64,000 nt of DNA from Balanoglossus misakiensis (lineage: Eukaryota; Hemichordata), in NCBI GenBank assembly GCA_040954595.2, contig CM082598.2, forward strand, positions 620,001 through 684,000. Direction: 5' to 3'. Below the pieces are notes generated by a model, which searched no databases, was not told the DNA's origin, and saw only the letters and a program-made list of their open reading frames with translations. Below are positions 35,701 to 48,300 of this stretch, piece by piece (position 1 is the stretch's first letter; each line of letters begins with the position of its first letter). The position numbers and the translations under genes are program-made.

Positions 35701-38700
35701 TGGTTTGATATTATCTATCAATGTACTCCAGGACCAACAAACTCTAAAATTTGACATACCACCAGCTTCTAACTAAATAAATGTTTTAATTGGTTTACTT
35801 TGTTGATACCATCTCTGTCTTATGGACTTGGAAAATAACCTCTGGGGAAGTTTGAATGACTGAGAGTCACACAAACGAAAGATACAGATTGTACTATACT
35901 CTGAAATAGACACATACAACTACTGCTATATCGTATGGGCACCAGATGCTTGCAAAGGCATGTGGTACATGTACCAGTACAAAAAGTGGAGAACACGTTT
36001 CAATATCAACACCCATATTTCTGTATTTGCTTGTACAACAGATGATTGTGTTTGTAGCATTGTCTATTGAATTGTGGGTTTCACACAGATGGATTTGCGG
36101 GAACTGTTTTAGTCCTAGGGGAATTTCTGCTGCCCCTAAAGGTACACTACATGGCTGAAATTACCACCAAATAAGTCAAACATTCCGCAACTTCCGGAAG
36201 GGCACGGATAATTGGGAATACAGCGTGGTTTCGCATACCTGAGGTATTCCCTGGCCAATTATATCATGATATGGATGCCACGATCATTTTCAACATTACA
36301 CAATCCAGATGGGCAGGGTCCCAGGTTGAGAGACCCTGTCAGTTTCACTTGAAAACTCATTTTTCTCGAAAACTCATTTTCACAGAGTATAGCAAACAGG
36401 AACAATGCTAGACAAAAGAAGTTTATCGATAAAGCCATACGCAGGAAAGATGATACACAAGAGGATTGTTATATAAAAGTTATCACAAAAATTCCTTCTG
36501 ACAGAGCCAGTATTTGACCAATTTCCGACTACAATCTATCTAGTGTCTTCTGGCCCCTCACACCAAAACATGTTTGGGGTTTGCAGAACCAGAAAACACC
36601 GGAGAAATTCTTGTGTTCTTGCGTCCCATTGGTAGCTACTTTGTATGAGAGATGTACGGGGTCTTCAGTTGTCTGCCAATTTGAACAAGAATACAAAAAC
36701 ACATATCTTTAATTCTAGAGAGTATATCAACAGCATTCAGATGTAAATTCCCCAACTAAACCCCAAAACTCCAGATACATGTAAGGGAAATGAAAGTGAC
36801 AGGAGGGGTCAAAGTTCACATCCCAAACATCAGCAACTTCCTTTTCTGGTCATGGATAACATTTCCTACTTTCCCAAAAGTCAACATTGGATCAAATGAT
36901 AAGAATCCAGACCCAGTATCTCAAACTAAAGTTAAAACTTGGAAAAGAAGAACACTTTTCCAATTTTAGAAACCCAAAACTTATAATTCCCTTACAGAAG
37001 GGACCAAAGCATTGTATTTTTAAATATTTTAATAATTATACATAATTCATACTGATAAACATAATGGATAATGTATAACTAAACGGTATTATTGTTTGAC
37101 ATTTTACACACTAATTTGTGAATGCATTGAATATTTTAATGCATTATGTGCTATATATTTAACAAGTTCTATTCTAGTCAAACGTACTGTATGGGTACTG
37201 AAATTATTACGATTACTTAACTTATTATTATAACTAGCGAAATATGACAGAATGTCGTATGTTTCAGCAAGCATAAATGTTAGAAATAAGTGCTGGCTGA
37301 ATTAGGAATATACAACACATGAAAAGAGCACTGAAATCTGACAAGGATAGCGCACTTGTCTGATTATATAACTCAGGGCAAAGCAAATCAAAGCATACAA
37401 ACATCGATTAGACCCCCACCACACACAGCTGTGAGAGAAAAATTTGTGAATAACAAAACTTGAAAGGGCGTGCATCACCACAGAAATCCTGGTCCCTGGA
37501 AAACAGACACCAAAGCTTGTATTGTGAAAGTTAAAAACTGGTGCCTAGACAACACAAGGTCACAAACCTTTCTTTCCTGTTTTCTTATATTTAATTTATT
37601 GTTCATATTAATCTGGGTAATATGTAGTGCCAGTGAAAAGACAGACATCTGAAATCACATAAATGCAGCAAAAGCACTTAATTCCCCTCATCATTATCCT
37701 CATATCTAATCTGCCATTTCTTGGCAAGGACAAGAAACAACAGACTAGATTGTATGTTGTGAGAAAATATTTGCAATCAAAATAAATATCGTGATTGTTG
37801 CTAAGTGCAATCCTTTCATTGCTGGATAAATTCAACATTCATGTCCATTTTACTTAGAAAGAATATCATCGAGAAACTGGACATATCTTTCTGGGACAGA
37901 ATGTTTCTTAAAACTGTAAATTGTGTTTTTGTATTCTGTTGGTTCAAGTTTGTTGACATATTTGTTATTTATAGCTTTCTGACATAACCAGGTTGCCTGA
38001 CCAAATATGCAAATGTTAAAACAACGATCATATGGTAAATTAACAACAAGCCTTTACTCTTTTATGGGATGTGCCGACAGAAAGCAACCAATGATTATCA
38101 CGTCTGAAAGATAACGACATAAAACCCAACTCCAATTAATTTCCCCGTGTGACAACGTGGTGTTGTTCGGTGATATCGGTGACAGGGAATTACTGTATGC
38201 TATTATAGTTCAGAAATTACCTCTCCCCTCCCCAATCGTTAATGCAAAGGGAATGTTTAAATGCAAAGGGAATCATTGATCGCAGTGTCTGTGACACTTA
38301 GTAGCAATCTGGTATAATATTCCAAGGCCTGTTTTCATCGACAATAAATGTATGTTGATTTCACAGTGATACACACAAGAAATAGACAGCTATTAACTGA
38401 CAAAGTGTGTCCTATGTTTCCTTAGTCAATGGTTGTGTGATAGTTCTGATCCCATATGTTTCCCGTTTCACACAAACTGAAACATTTTCATAAGGCGATT
38501 GTACGTTTCTGCACCGTGATGACATCCGCTTATGTTCAGATGTCGAACTTCCGGTGTAAACAAGGTTGAGTTTCAGTGTAGGTTCAACTAGTGTACCAGG
38601 ACTAACTATGCTTTGAAAAAGTAACAGAGTTATACGTTTACATAAATTTAACGAATAGAAACCGTCGATCTCTTAAGAGCACTTGGCATGCGTATATGAT

Positions 38701-38874
38701 CAGCAGTTTAAAGGTATCCCCATGTCGTCTTTCAGATCGAATATATTTCAATCGATATGAACACAGACCATCTCATTTGTCACGTACCTTTTCCAGAAGT
38801 TGTAGTCCTGTGGCAGACTTTGGCAGCTTGAATTCGTGCAAAACGCCACTTGGCTCGCTCACAAAACACCACAT
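26732..38874 (-). CDS. MYLIP: MYLIP/IDOL, FERM-RING E3 ubiquitin ligase, 8 exons, 511 aa
   Basis: Exons in gene order: 38874-38788, 30432-30242, 28783-28622, 28480-28262, 28074-27891, 27751-27563, 27493-27260, 27001-26732 (1536 nt, phases consistent). Exon 1 encodes MWCFVSEPSGVLHEFKLPKS...LLEK, the start of FERM lobe F1; exon 2 continues WDYFGLKYSG and LWLNLRNP. F2 and F3 follow, with GLFRAFTETHTFFR and IFQFDIQRTRRQAYD. The linker (about residues 345-455) is Ser-rich and longer than in vertebrates. The C-terminal C3HC4 RING uses C462, C465, C477, H479, C483, C486, C493 and C496 (CPCGHMMCCESC...CPLC). Vertebrate MYLIP ubiquitinates lipoprotein receptors of the LDLR family and myosin regulatory light chain; the target here is inferred. 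Vertebrate MYLIP is about 445 aa. Confidence 0.93.
27066..27173. mobile_element. 108-bp fold-back MITE with perfect 17-bp ends
   Basis: ATACAGTGAAACCTGTC at 27066-27082 and its exact reverse complement GACAGGTTTCACTGTAT at 27157-27173. Inside them a second pair, GGACACCTCT and AGAGGTGTCC, is also complementary. If TA is the target site, the ends become CAGTGAAACC, as in Tc1/mariner-type MITEs. Lies in the last MYLIP intron. Confidence 0.8.
27776..27840. repeat. Dispersed repeat (AGTCAAACCTGTGTTAGTGGCC)
   Basis: Close to the reverse complement of the right end of the element at 55208-55330 (CAGTCAAAC, TGTGTTAGTGGCCA, CTCTATATAGTGGCCA). In a MYLIP intron. Confidence 0.65.
29545..29615. repeat. 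CA-rich microsatellite
   Basis: Degenerate (CA)n with ACACACAGAC variants, in MYLIP intron 2, preceded by a short C-rich run. Confidence 0.75.
30710..30784. ncRNA. Pre-miRNA-like hairpin in MYLIP intron 1 (candidate 1)
   Basis: A 5' arm TTTACATGCGTGTAAAAGTG... pairs with a 3' arm ...CACCTTTACACGACTGTAAA over about 31 nt with scattered mismatches. The loop of 13 nt lies between CTGTG and CACAG. Size and bulging fit a pre-miRNA, but an old MITE would look the same. Confidence 0.25.
34890..34971. ncRNA. Pre-miRNA-like hairpin in MYLIP intron 1 (candidate 2)
   Basis: Two 32-nt arms pair with only three single mismatches, evenly spaced, around an 18-nt loop. The core is GCCGTATTTTGTCCGC against GCGGACAAAATACGGC (16 bp perfect), extended outward through AGTATCT/AGATACT, GTC/GAC and CAT/ATG. 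Total 82 nt. It may be a miRNA precursor on either strand, or a small fold-back element; no second copy is visible in the window. Confidence 0.35.
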
Positions 38875-39765
38875 ATTCGTATCTGGCTATCTCCTGGTGA
38901 TCATATTTCAACGAAACATCAATAGCCACTGCTTCGATCTCGTTCAACGCCGGCGATCGCAGATACTCTACAAGTTCCCACGGAATCGTCTGTGTATACT
39001 CGTGTTGAGGAATGACACGAAGTTTACTATTGTGACGACCAATGAGAGGAGTGTTTACACAGTACTTCATTCACCTATCAAGAGAAGTAGCCCATGATTG
39101 GTAAAGAACCATTGGCCTAGATTCAACCTTTGACCGAACGAAACAAACATGACAACATTCTAATTAGGGGTGAATGCTTTCTGTTTGTATTTGTAAAATA
39201 AATCAGCGAAAATTTGGAAATTCCCCCAGTATAACCTATGAAAGTCTTATTATATACTTGTATGAACCTTCACTAAGAAAATTATATAGTTTCAGAAGCA
39301 AATTTAAACAAAACTAAATGTACATCGCCCGCTAATAATGGTATGTTCCAATTATACGTATGTTTATCACAACAACGACTTGTCAAAAGAGGAAATGTCG
39401 ACGCTTTGTCACGATGTTTATTTCTTGGCGGAAAACAACATGTCCCCGTGATATGTCAGCGATTTCCGCATTGTACTTTTTATTACCCTTTACTTCGTAT
39501 CGAGGGAAATGACTCAAACTACGATCAGATAACGCGATTTAGAAAAAAACACTAGCGTTTTCCCCAGAAACTTAGAAACGTAATACCAGGCGTTTCATGA
39601 TCGTTTCGAAACAATAATTTCATTTCAGACAAACATTTCATCTATTTCTCCCATTGCTGAGAAAACCACGGGAAAAGTTACTAGTTAATCCAACGATTCT
39701 TGACATAAAACACAAAACTAAAATGAGCAACCACAACACCATAATTCTCAGCTTTTCGTTTTACT
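38875..39765. promoter_or_regulatory. Gap between MYLIP and MRPS35; MYLIP promoter region
   Basis: Upstream of the MYLIP start on the minus strand. The first exon lies in relatively GC-rich, open sequence to about 39070, and CCAAT-type sequence (CATTGGTCG) is present near 39040. No TATA box seen. The rest is AT-rich without exons. Confidence 0.35.
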
Positions 39766-39771
39766 TTTATT
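39766..39771 (-). terminator. AATAAA polyadenylation signal of MRPS35
   Basis: TTTATT on the plus strand, that is AATAAA on the minus strand, 170 bp beyond the MRPS35 stop codon. Confidence 0.6.
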
Positions 39772-39940
39772 GAAATCTGATATTGGATCACACAGCCAGA
39801 AATAAAGTTGTGCAAAAACGTATTCTCTCACTTCTATCAAACAGTTTGGTAGAATCCATATCCAGTGATATAACAAGACTCATATACAGTGAAATGAAAG
39901 ATGTAAAGTTGTTCTACAGGTGGAAATTTGAGTGACACTA

Positions 39941-42463
39941 TCATGAGGCAGCATTGTGAAGTAACTGTTTAACAGCCATTTTATATTGTTCTAAATTTTC
40001 GACGCTTTCTTCATTATTTTGAAGGTTCTCCACTGCATCTCTGTAATTCTGAATTTCTTTTGTCTTCACGATTTCTTCTTTGGCCTCAGCAGTCTGAAGA
40101 CTCTCAGGCTGAAAACAAATGACAGTAAAGTTTCATTAAAATTATAAAAACAATAGTTTGAATTTTCAATACCCATCACTGGGGGCGCTATTTTACAAAC
40201 CACCTCCTCTGAGAGTTTTCACTACCTACCACTAGGGGCGCTTTTCATAACTAAATCCCGTACGATTTTTCAGTGTCTGCCTCTAAGGAGCGCTATTTCG
40301 TAACATTTTGATTGTGGTTTCAGTGAGTTAAGTTGCCTACATTGATCTGACCAATAGAAAGTCTTCTTACCTTTTCCTTCATCAGCTGTAGTAGTTGTAA
40401 CATTGATTTTTCTGATTTGCTGTCTTCCCAGATGTACTCCTCCATATCTTCATCAGCCTTGTCTGCTTCCCATGCTTCTGTTTTCTGTTTTGAAATTCAA
40501 AAATTGTTCAGATATGAGATGAATCTTAATAGCTGAAGGACACTGTCTTACATTGAAATAGTTCAATCACCTGATACAAATTAATGGAACAAAATCTTAA
40601 TAGCAACTAAGAGAAGAGTACATACCCAGGATTCATGGTATAATACAGTCAATAAATACATCGCGTAATCAAAATTCTGTTTCCTTGTTGGACATCTGCA
40701 AAAAAGAAAAAGAGCATTCAGTTTTATACATTTATTTACTCATTTATTTATACATTTTATATTCTCTCATCAAGCCAAGTAATATTCAAGCTCTGTACAA
40801 ACCTGTCTGTGACTATTGTCAGTGTGTCTGATTCTGGATCATATCGTTCACCAACCAGTTTGATTAGTTTTCTCCTCGCATGCAGATCTAATTCTAGACT
40901 AGATAACTTCACCTGCAAGACAGTAAATAAAGTATACAATATGAATACAAAATGGAAATCTGCTCAGAAGAAACAGTTGTACATGTATAAAACAAAGCTA
41001 TATATTTCTTGATGTCAAAGATCACATCTGACTACCTACCCTAAATTTTACAACCCTTGCTTTGGGATGCCGTAGTGATGGTCCAGAGAATATATAGTCT
41101 GTTGTCTCCACTTCCAGAGGAAAATGTTGCTCTAATTTCTCATCACAGTCCAGCTCTTCTGGCCACTCAGTGCAAAATGCTAAATAGAAAGCAGAAACAG
41201 TGAGTGTATGTTACAAATATTGATCAAACATATTCATTACACATAACACTGATTTCATTAAGTTCTTGTGTCATGCTTACAATTTGAACCTGTCAGTTCT
41301 TAACATCAACAGGTTGAGATAACCACATTATTGCCAAAGAATAGGGTGGTAGGCCTATGTACTCAGAATGGGGGTGAAAGAATGGAAAGAGTGCTTACCT
41401 TTGAGAGTTGCACAGTGTTTCTTGACGGCTGGTGGCGTCAGATGCAAGAAATTTGGAATCTGGGAAATATAAAGGGGACAAGAAATATTATATCTGACAG
41501 CTGTTTTGTAACTTTTGGACCAAACCATGGTGTTAAAAGTTTAATGCAAGTATGCCATACCTTCATGAGTTCAGTGTTGCCTATCTTAGATGGCTGTACA
41601 CCACGTTTGACAGGATATCCCATTCGTATGGGTAACGGTACTGTGGATGGTTTAAATGTGGTTGCGGTGGGCCACACAGACATCCAGTCCTGGTCTTCTT
41701 TCATCTTTAAATGTCTGGGAGGATTCACCTGAAAGAGACAAACAAATTTAGCACCACCCAATGTCACTATGTATAAATTAAGTACAGTATTACAAACACA
41801 TGCACACACAGAGCAAACATTTCTCCCTGACCTGTTTCCTCTGGGCTCTTCTCTTCATTTCTGCCTGTATTCTCGTCTTCCTGATGTTAATTTGAGGTGA
41901 TAAATCTGTTGGCAGAAACACATCATTCAGATGTAAGCTTTGTCTGTTTCCCATTCCCTGTATATTTATTGTGTGTCACAAATTCAGTTGATGGACTGAG
42001 CCAGGTAACGAGATTCAGTTGCATATGAACTGACTTTGTGTGGTTGGTGGATTGGGAACTTTTCGTGTTCCTGGCCTGATCATGGAACCACCCACTGGCC
42101 TTGCTTTCTAGTGGATATCCGTAGCCCCACTCCCTTGACTGTGTACCCAGTATAGGGAGTAGCCTGGCAACGGATCCGCAGCACTTAGATGCCCTGATCG
42201 CTCGATCGTATCTTGAGTGACATGTCCCAATCGACAATCTGACATCGACATTATGATGAGGTAAACAAACGTACATCATCATGTGCATGATGTCGATGAT
42301 CATGATGCGCAGTGTAAAGCAATCAACACTCACCAGGTACATCGACACCAGGCAGACTTGAGGATAACGTCGAATAGCAAGATACTATTCTCTTAATGCC
42401 AAGAACCGGTGTTATATTGGTGGTTCTGCCGCTGGCACTGTGCAACACTCTGTAAGCCGCCAT
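39941..42463 (-). CDS. MRPS35: Mitochondrial small ribosomal subunit protein mS35, 9 exons, 344 aa
   Basis: Exons in gene order: 42463-42334, 41905-41832, 41728-41561, 41459-41399, 41179-41040, 40912-40803, 40695-40626, 40484-40371, 40108-39941 (1035 nt, phases consistent). The start [16 protein letters not shown] is a basic, Ser-rich mitochondrial targeting peptide. Family blocks follow in order: [93 protein letters not shown] and [17 protein letters not shown]. The human protein is about 323 aa and matches along its length. It is a structural component of the 28S mitoribosomal subunit in the matrix. The initiator ATG overlaps an ATGGCGGC motif, typical of YY1-type starts in nuclear genes for mitochondrial proteins. 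Confidence 0.96.
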
Positions 42464-42655
42464 TTTGTTACATGTTTGCTTGTTGGTATTGTTGTCCTCC
42501 ACTGCAGTCCACACAAAAGCATAAGCTGAAGCTGACGCTGAGGGCGAGATTTAAAGCCGCCATTTTGTTGCGACTGCGCTTGCTTGTTTGTATTTTTTTC
42601 CTCCACTGCAGTCCACAAGCAGAAGCAGAAGTGGACGCTGAGGGCGAAATTTAAA
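42456..42655 (-). repeat. 100-bp tandem duplication covering the MRPS35 start codon and promoter
   Basis: Copy 1 is 42456-42555 and copy 2 is 42556-42655, offset by exactly 100 bp. Both begin GCCGCCATTTTGTT on the plus strand, share TCCTCCACTGCAGTCCACA and end GACGCTGAGGGCGARATTTAA. Each carries the minus-strand CAAAATGGCGGC start/YY1 block. The true MRPS35 ATG is in copy 1. Confidence 0.88.
42468..42563 (-). CDS. Upstream ORF (31 aa) created by the MRPS35 promoter duplication
   Basis: The ATG of the second repeat copy (42563-42561) starts MAALNLALSVSFSLC and stops at TAA 42470-42468, five bases before the MRPS35 ATG. If transcription starts upstream of copy 2, this uORF would precede MRPS35. 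Whether it is translated is unknown. Confidence 0.3.
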   Translation of the reverse strand: MAALNLALSVSFSLCFCVDCSGGQQYQQANM

Positions 42656-42663
42656 ACAACCGT

Positions 42664-45600
42664 TGTCTCTCTATGTGGACGGTACTATAAGAAATGCTGA
42701 AGTTACTGCAAGTGCAAGCACACTCACAAATAAATGATCGCTGGTAATGATACCTTGGTTATCATTTTGGATGGAGAAATAGAAAAAAAAGTGGAAAATC
42801 AATCCAAATGCTTCCCTTTTTGCTAAAACTCTCTGTAGAAACTGCGTGAATGTTTCTCATCTGTGGCAAACATTAACAGAACAAAGAACTATGTATTCAT
42901 GAAAGAAAAGAATTTTATACCGATTATTGGTCTGTCGCAAGAAATATAGAAAACTTAACCCGTATCTTTTCATCTCAGAATAACCGCGACAACAAAGAAG
43001 TTCTTTGTCTGTTCTCTTTGTGTGAGAAACCCTCAGTAATAATTATAGTCGCGTCGTGAAATTTGAACGAACAAAGAACGGAACCAAAACGACATTCTCT
43101 GTTAGTAATCACCCTTTCAGTGGGGGCGTGGTTTTCTTTTGAAATTTTGTAACAGATGGTCAAGTATTAAAATTTTATGTGCACAATTTTAGGGTGTGGA
43201 TTTCGTGGGGGTGTGGTTTGATTGCTTGTAAAATGGGAGGAGCTTCCATTTGTTAGTAATTAGAGGCACGTGGGCTCGTTACCATGACAATGACGCGTTC
43301 GCGTGCCAGTCTACAATTTCACGCCTGCGAACAAACAATGGAGTTCGTTAAAATCTTTATTTGCACACTGGGTGTAATGAAAACGCAGAAATGTTCACCG
43401 TATTATTAATGTGTTTGAGTTTTGACCTTTTGTCCGCTGGTGGTAACCCCGATGGGAAAACCGACACATGTCTTGACTGTTAAATCCCCCCAAATTTTAA
43501 TGATCAAACGATCGCAGGAATTGAGATACTATCAAAATCCAGCGGCCGTATTTTACCAGAAATAGTTATGAATATATAAAATATGCAAGGCATTTCGGAG
43601 AACATTTCCCCAAGTATTAATAATTTCTAATTTACGAGATGGTACAGTTTAAACGAAAGCTTTGCGTGAGTTTCTATTTCCCATCGCTGAATCTCATTAT
43701 CACCATGTTATCACATATTTGTGACTCAAATTTCGTTCTTCTCATGCCTTTGTTGATTGCGCTTACAACTTGGCGGGAAATTCATGACGGGAAAATCAAT
43801 GTCATTTATTGCTTTGTCCAGGAATACAAGGTGAGACCGCCAGTGAAGAAAATATAATGAAAAAAGCCAAAATCGATTGACGGGCGTATGGTCACTCGCG
43901 TGGCATGACGGTCTATTGTTCCAGCGAGCACATATGAACAATACCTGTCGATATGTGCGGGTTGGAGTCCGTCCGTTGCATTATGTGCCGGTCTCCCCTT
44001 CAATCTTTTGTTCAAATACATGTTGTCGATTTGTCCGAATGTCACTGGCACTGAACAGGTGGCAGTTTCATTTATTATTTATAAAACCCGCGAAAATTTT
44101 CCCTATTTACTTGCTGGTTTTATTTTCTCTACCTCTGCCGAAAAAATGAAAACCTTACTTCTGATATTATGAAATGGACTCTGTCACGCTGGTTTTCATA
44201 TAATATTTTTTCTTCCTGTTCTGAAATTGTCCGAGTATATATTTTAACATAAAATAATTCTCTCCCTTGCTCTCGTAGTCTCTGTCTCTGTCTGTTCCCG
44301 CGATATTCGAGTACATGTCTGCACGTGTTCGGAGGTTATCGACTTCATTCCCACCTGTTCAGAGTTGTTTGGTTTCTGGTGGTATCCCGTTGTCCCGGGA
44401 AATGAGCGTTCAAACAGAGAATGTCGCCATGTGTTCACATCCATCTTTGCCTCTAGCAAAAAAGGACAGTTATCTTCAAAATAGATGCGTAGAATTTCCT
44501 TTTTCGTCAAGAACATCAGAGAGTATGTAACAATCTATACTGTTCACAACATTAGGCGGTCTTTGTGAGGTGGACAAAAGCGCCCCGGGTCAAGTCTGAA
44601 AAGTCTGACTTTTCCATTCATTGAGTGGGCAAAAGTAGACCATAGGTCTCTTTGTGTTTGACTCTTCGTCTAAATGAAAGTTACAGTGTGAAAACAAACT
44701 TTGCTAAATGGTTAAGAGCCTAGGGAGAGGGGGGGGGATGGGTAGACATACGTACACATGCACAAAGGGAGTTATACACAATTAAAGTTCAATACGAGTG
44801 AAAATTGATCAGTTATCTTAAAGATTATGATTTTTTACTCAAAATGACAGCCAGTCTGTCAGTCAGTCAGTCACAGAAATCAAAGGTATTGGTCACTGAG
44901 AAGCACTATGACCTTGGACAACCATTGATGATAGTGTTTAGTGCGTCTCTGTAATTAATGCATCTATCTAATTACCCGATCTACTGTTTATTCCTGAGTG
45001 GTTACTTTTAGGTTGTTAAATATAAACGTTTGTTCAATTAGATCCCTGTGGTTTGTTAAGCTGTGCTTTCACATTGATGTATACTGTTGCTGCAGACAGA
45101 AATCAAAATATTTAAAATCTTGTCACTTCCACGACTGAATATTATGATATGTCGTTGTCTTGTGGTATTTGCCCCAGTCTACAGACATTGAGTTACAATA
45201 GGAATGCCGAGACGAGCCAGCAGTCCTGGCGGTGTGACGTTTGAACTACCAAATTAAGCCAGTATATATGGTCTAGTCATTATGATCATGCGTTAAGAAA
45301 CATACAGCAAGCAAAATAAATCACAAAGGTATTACCAATAACGTGGTTAAAATATTCAGTTGTTGTATTGAAGAAAAATGGTTATATAAATTGCTTTCTT
45401 TTGTCTGATGAATCGAACACATGAAACGATTTCTTGAGAAACGTTTGTTGACTTTTAATTTCACCATGACAATATAGGAGTTGCCTTGAGGAGACATTAC
45501 TTTAATTCGTTTGAACAACAGCTTGGATGAAGTAAGTAATTTAGTCTTAAAATTGGTTTGTGGTGCCACCTGTCATTTGAAAGCCAATTCTTTTGGTTCA

Positions 45601-48076
45601 GTGATCTGCTAAACATACTGAGTTCTTTGAGGTTTCAAGTTTGCGCATTCTTTCCATGCGACATAAGTGTTACATTGGATAAGGAATTGGCCAAAACCCA
45701 GCGACATGTTGGCTTTATCAAGTATCAACGCGACGACGCACTGTTTGGTCGACGCGACCTTCGTTGTTTGATTTGCGGTGAGGATTAATTTTGTCGGTGA
45801 CCAAACACACGCGTTTCGGCGTGTGCCGTGAAAGCTTTGTTCCCGCTAAACAAACACGTCTTAATCTCTTTCTTTGACAATTTCAATTAAATATTACTTA
45901 ATCTTTTCTTAAAATTTGTCGGCAGGTTTAATTCATGTGGGTCATTATACGGCACCGCGAAGGACATTAATTGCGTCAGACGCCAGAAATTAGACAAAGA
46001 CGAACGCGTAAGTTTAACGTCTCTCGACGTGTTGGCATGACAACGCAATGCGCCCGTACTCCTGTACTGAAATGTGATCTCCTACAAAGAACGCGTTGTT
46101 CATTTCTAAAGAAACGTTATCAACACATAAAAGGGAACAGCTTGTCGTATTTAGAAAGAGTCTGTCCTATTAAACAGTCGCCGTTTTAATATTTTCCTGT
46201 TTTCTCAACGTTGAACATCTTGAAGTCGAAACTGGAAAGTCAACTGCGTGTGAAAACTTGTTTTTGATACCAAAAGTAATTCCTTGTGCCTATACTGCGG
46301 AGGAAATGTAAACACGGTTTAGCAAACGATACATGAATCAAATATGTTGGCATGACAACAAAGAAATGAACGTTATGTGTTAAAATTAAATGATGTTCTT
46401 GAAACAGCGGAATTTCGTCGGCTTCTTCAAAGCTAGTTTATTGGATTTTGGCATTAGTGTTGGTAATACAAAACAGTTAGACAGTTCGATGAGATGATCG
46501 TTTCTAACATCTGCCAAGATCTTGATTGCAAGACAAAAGGCCACACCAGTTATCCGGATTAGAGGGTGTCAGAAATCTTTTAGTCAGGCTTCATTGTCTG
46601 AATATCGAGGTTGCCCGTTTTGAAACAGCTGGTATTTATCTGGCCAACCAGACTAGCCATGAAAACCGATATCCCCAAGAATTGGTATATGGAGTGAGTG
46701 GGCCTATACTTTTCACTGGCGTGAAATTACCTCGGGAAGAGATGAAATGGACAAATTGATCGCGTCTTTTGTTCGTTTCATACACGTATTTGTCCGGCGT
46801 GCCCTTGGTATGAGAATCAGGTTATGCCCATTAAAGTATTAACGTAATTACAGGTACACTGGTTGCTTGGGCTCAATGCAGGTATTCTGTGAGTTTATCC
46901 CCAGATCCTCAAATCACATGAATGGAACACTACATACGGTGTCTCTCAAACAAGTTGCCTGTCTGTCACCAATGGCCATTCCCCTTGTCTTGCGTTGAAG
47001 TTCTTTTTGTTGCTGTTGTTGTTGTTGTTGTTATTGTTGAGGTTCTTGTACATGCTGTTCTCCCGATCAAAATTGTACACAGTATCCCCCCTCCCCAATT
47101 TTACTCTCCCTGTCAGTAAAATCAATCTGAAATTGCCTTGAGCAAAATCTGAGAAAAGGTTTAAGAAGAAGTTGAAATGCTAGCTATGGTAGCATTACTT
47201 GTCCTACCAGACTGAAAGAGTACGAGTATGTGTGTAAATCTACAAGGCTAAACATCAACGGACAATAACAGAGAAAAGTCTGCTGTATATTTACAAGGAA
47301 GGTTGGAAGATCTCGGAGGAAAACTTCTAAGCGTCTCTTAAAATTTATCGGCGGAAGGACCAGAATTTCTTAGTCCCCAGCTGCAGACTAGGAGAAGGCA
47401 AACGCGAACAATTATAGTTGGTGATGCGGTCCCAACGGGCAAGGGACATTTAACAACAGGAGGGTCTCATCAAAATTGACCTTCAGCGATCCCGTGTTCA
47501 AAATAACCAGAATAAAATCAAGATGGCTGAGGTTTTGTGGTCAAGTTGGGAATTTTGAAATCGGTATAAAGAGTAGACGCCTATTGGCATTAATGCCTGG
47601 CCATGAAGCATCAGATACGATTGACAGAGTATTCTAACAGTCAAATGTTGGACCGGCGACTCTGGCAACAAAAGATTCACTGAGGGGCATTATTTGATAC
47701 GCCTTTCTCTGAATTTAGCATCCAATCGCGGAATCTTTTAAGTGAAAGAGAAAATGGCGTCTGAAAAATGGACACGTCACCGCTAAACTAACATCAAATA
47801 GTGAACACACCGACCGCAAAGTAAGCTTTCTTTTGTCATCCTGTTTTTACTGCTTGCAGTAATGTCGTACATTGAGACATAAACTTTAGTATTCGGACAA
47901 TTTTATTTTACTGTTTTGTCACTAATTGGGCAGGTTTTTTTTCTAATCCATTAAATACAAGGACATGTGCTCAATGTAATTATTTTATTGGCGAGCCATC
48001 ACGTCTCCAGCATGTGTTAAATTTTCGGCGGTTCAGTCCAGGCTGACAGAGTTGACCTTATCAAACTGACATATAT

Positions 48077-48079
<3 letters not shown>
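42664..48079. other. Gene-poor region, first part
   Basis: No confident exon. A 90-codon minus-strand frame at 44516-44244 (FLTKKEILRIYFEDNCPF...) is followed by a donor-like GTGGGA but matches nothing I recognise. A (GTT)n run lies at about 47008-47040. The 5' flank of MRPS35 lies at the left edge. Confidence 0.45.
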
Positions 48080-48108
<29 letters not shown>

Positions 48109-48290
48109 CATACATACATACATACATACATACATACATACATACATACATACATACATACATACATACATACATACATACATACATACATACATACATA
48201 CATACATACATACATACATACATACATACATACATACATACATACATACATACATACATACATACATACATACATACATACATACATACA
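48080..48290. repeat. (ACAT)n microsatellite, about 52 uninterrupted units
   Basis: A pure ACAT/ATGT tetranucleotide array of about 211 bp with no visible interruption, then a short ACAG run. The MYVC/YVCM-type frames across it are repeat artefacts. Confidence 0.98.
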
Positions 48291-48300
48291 CACAGACAGA

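Larger units (their letters stand above)
30433..38787 (-). other. MYLIP intron 1 (8.4 kb), no coding exon seen
   Basis: The long first intron has no ORF that looks coding. It contains two miRNA-like hairpins (30710-30784, 34890-34971) and a direct pair of ATGCAAAGGGAAT motifs at 38240-38275. Long first introns commonly hold enhancers; that is inference only. Confidence 0.55.

Noticed and set aside
38780-39070. 96-codon minus-strand ORF (MKYCVNTPLIGRHN...) at the MYLIP 5' end
   Set aside because: The correct frame is another one, from ATG 38874: it gives MWCFVSEPSGVLHEF and joins in phase 0 to the FERM exon.
44244-44516. Minus-strand frame FLTKKEILRIYFEDNCPF, possible exon
   Set aside because: No convincing acceptor, no partner exon and no recognisable family.
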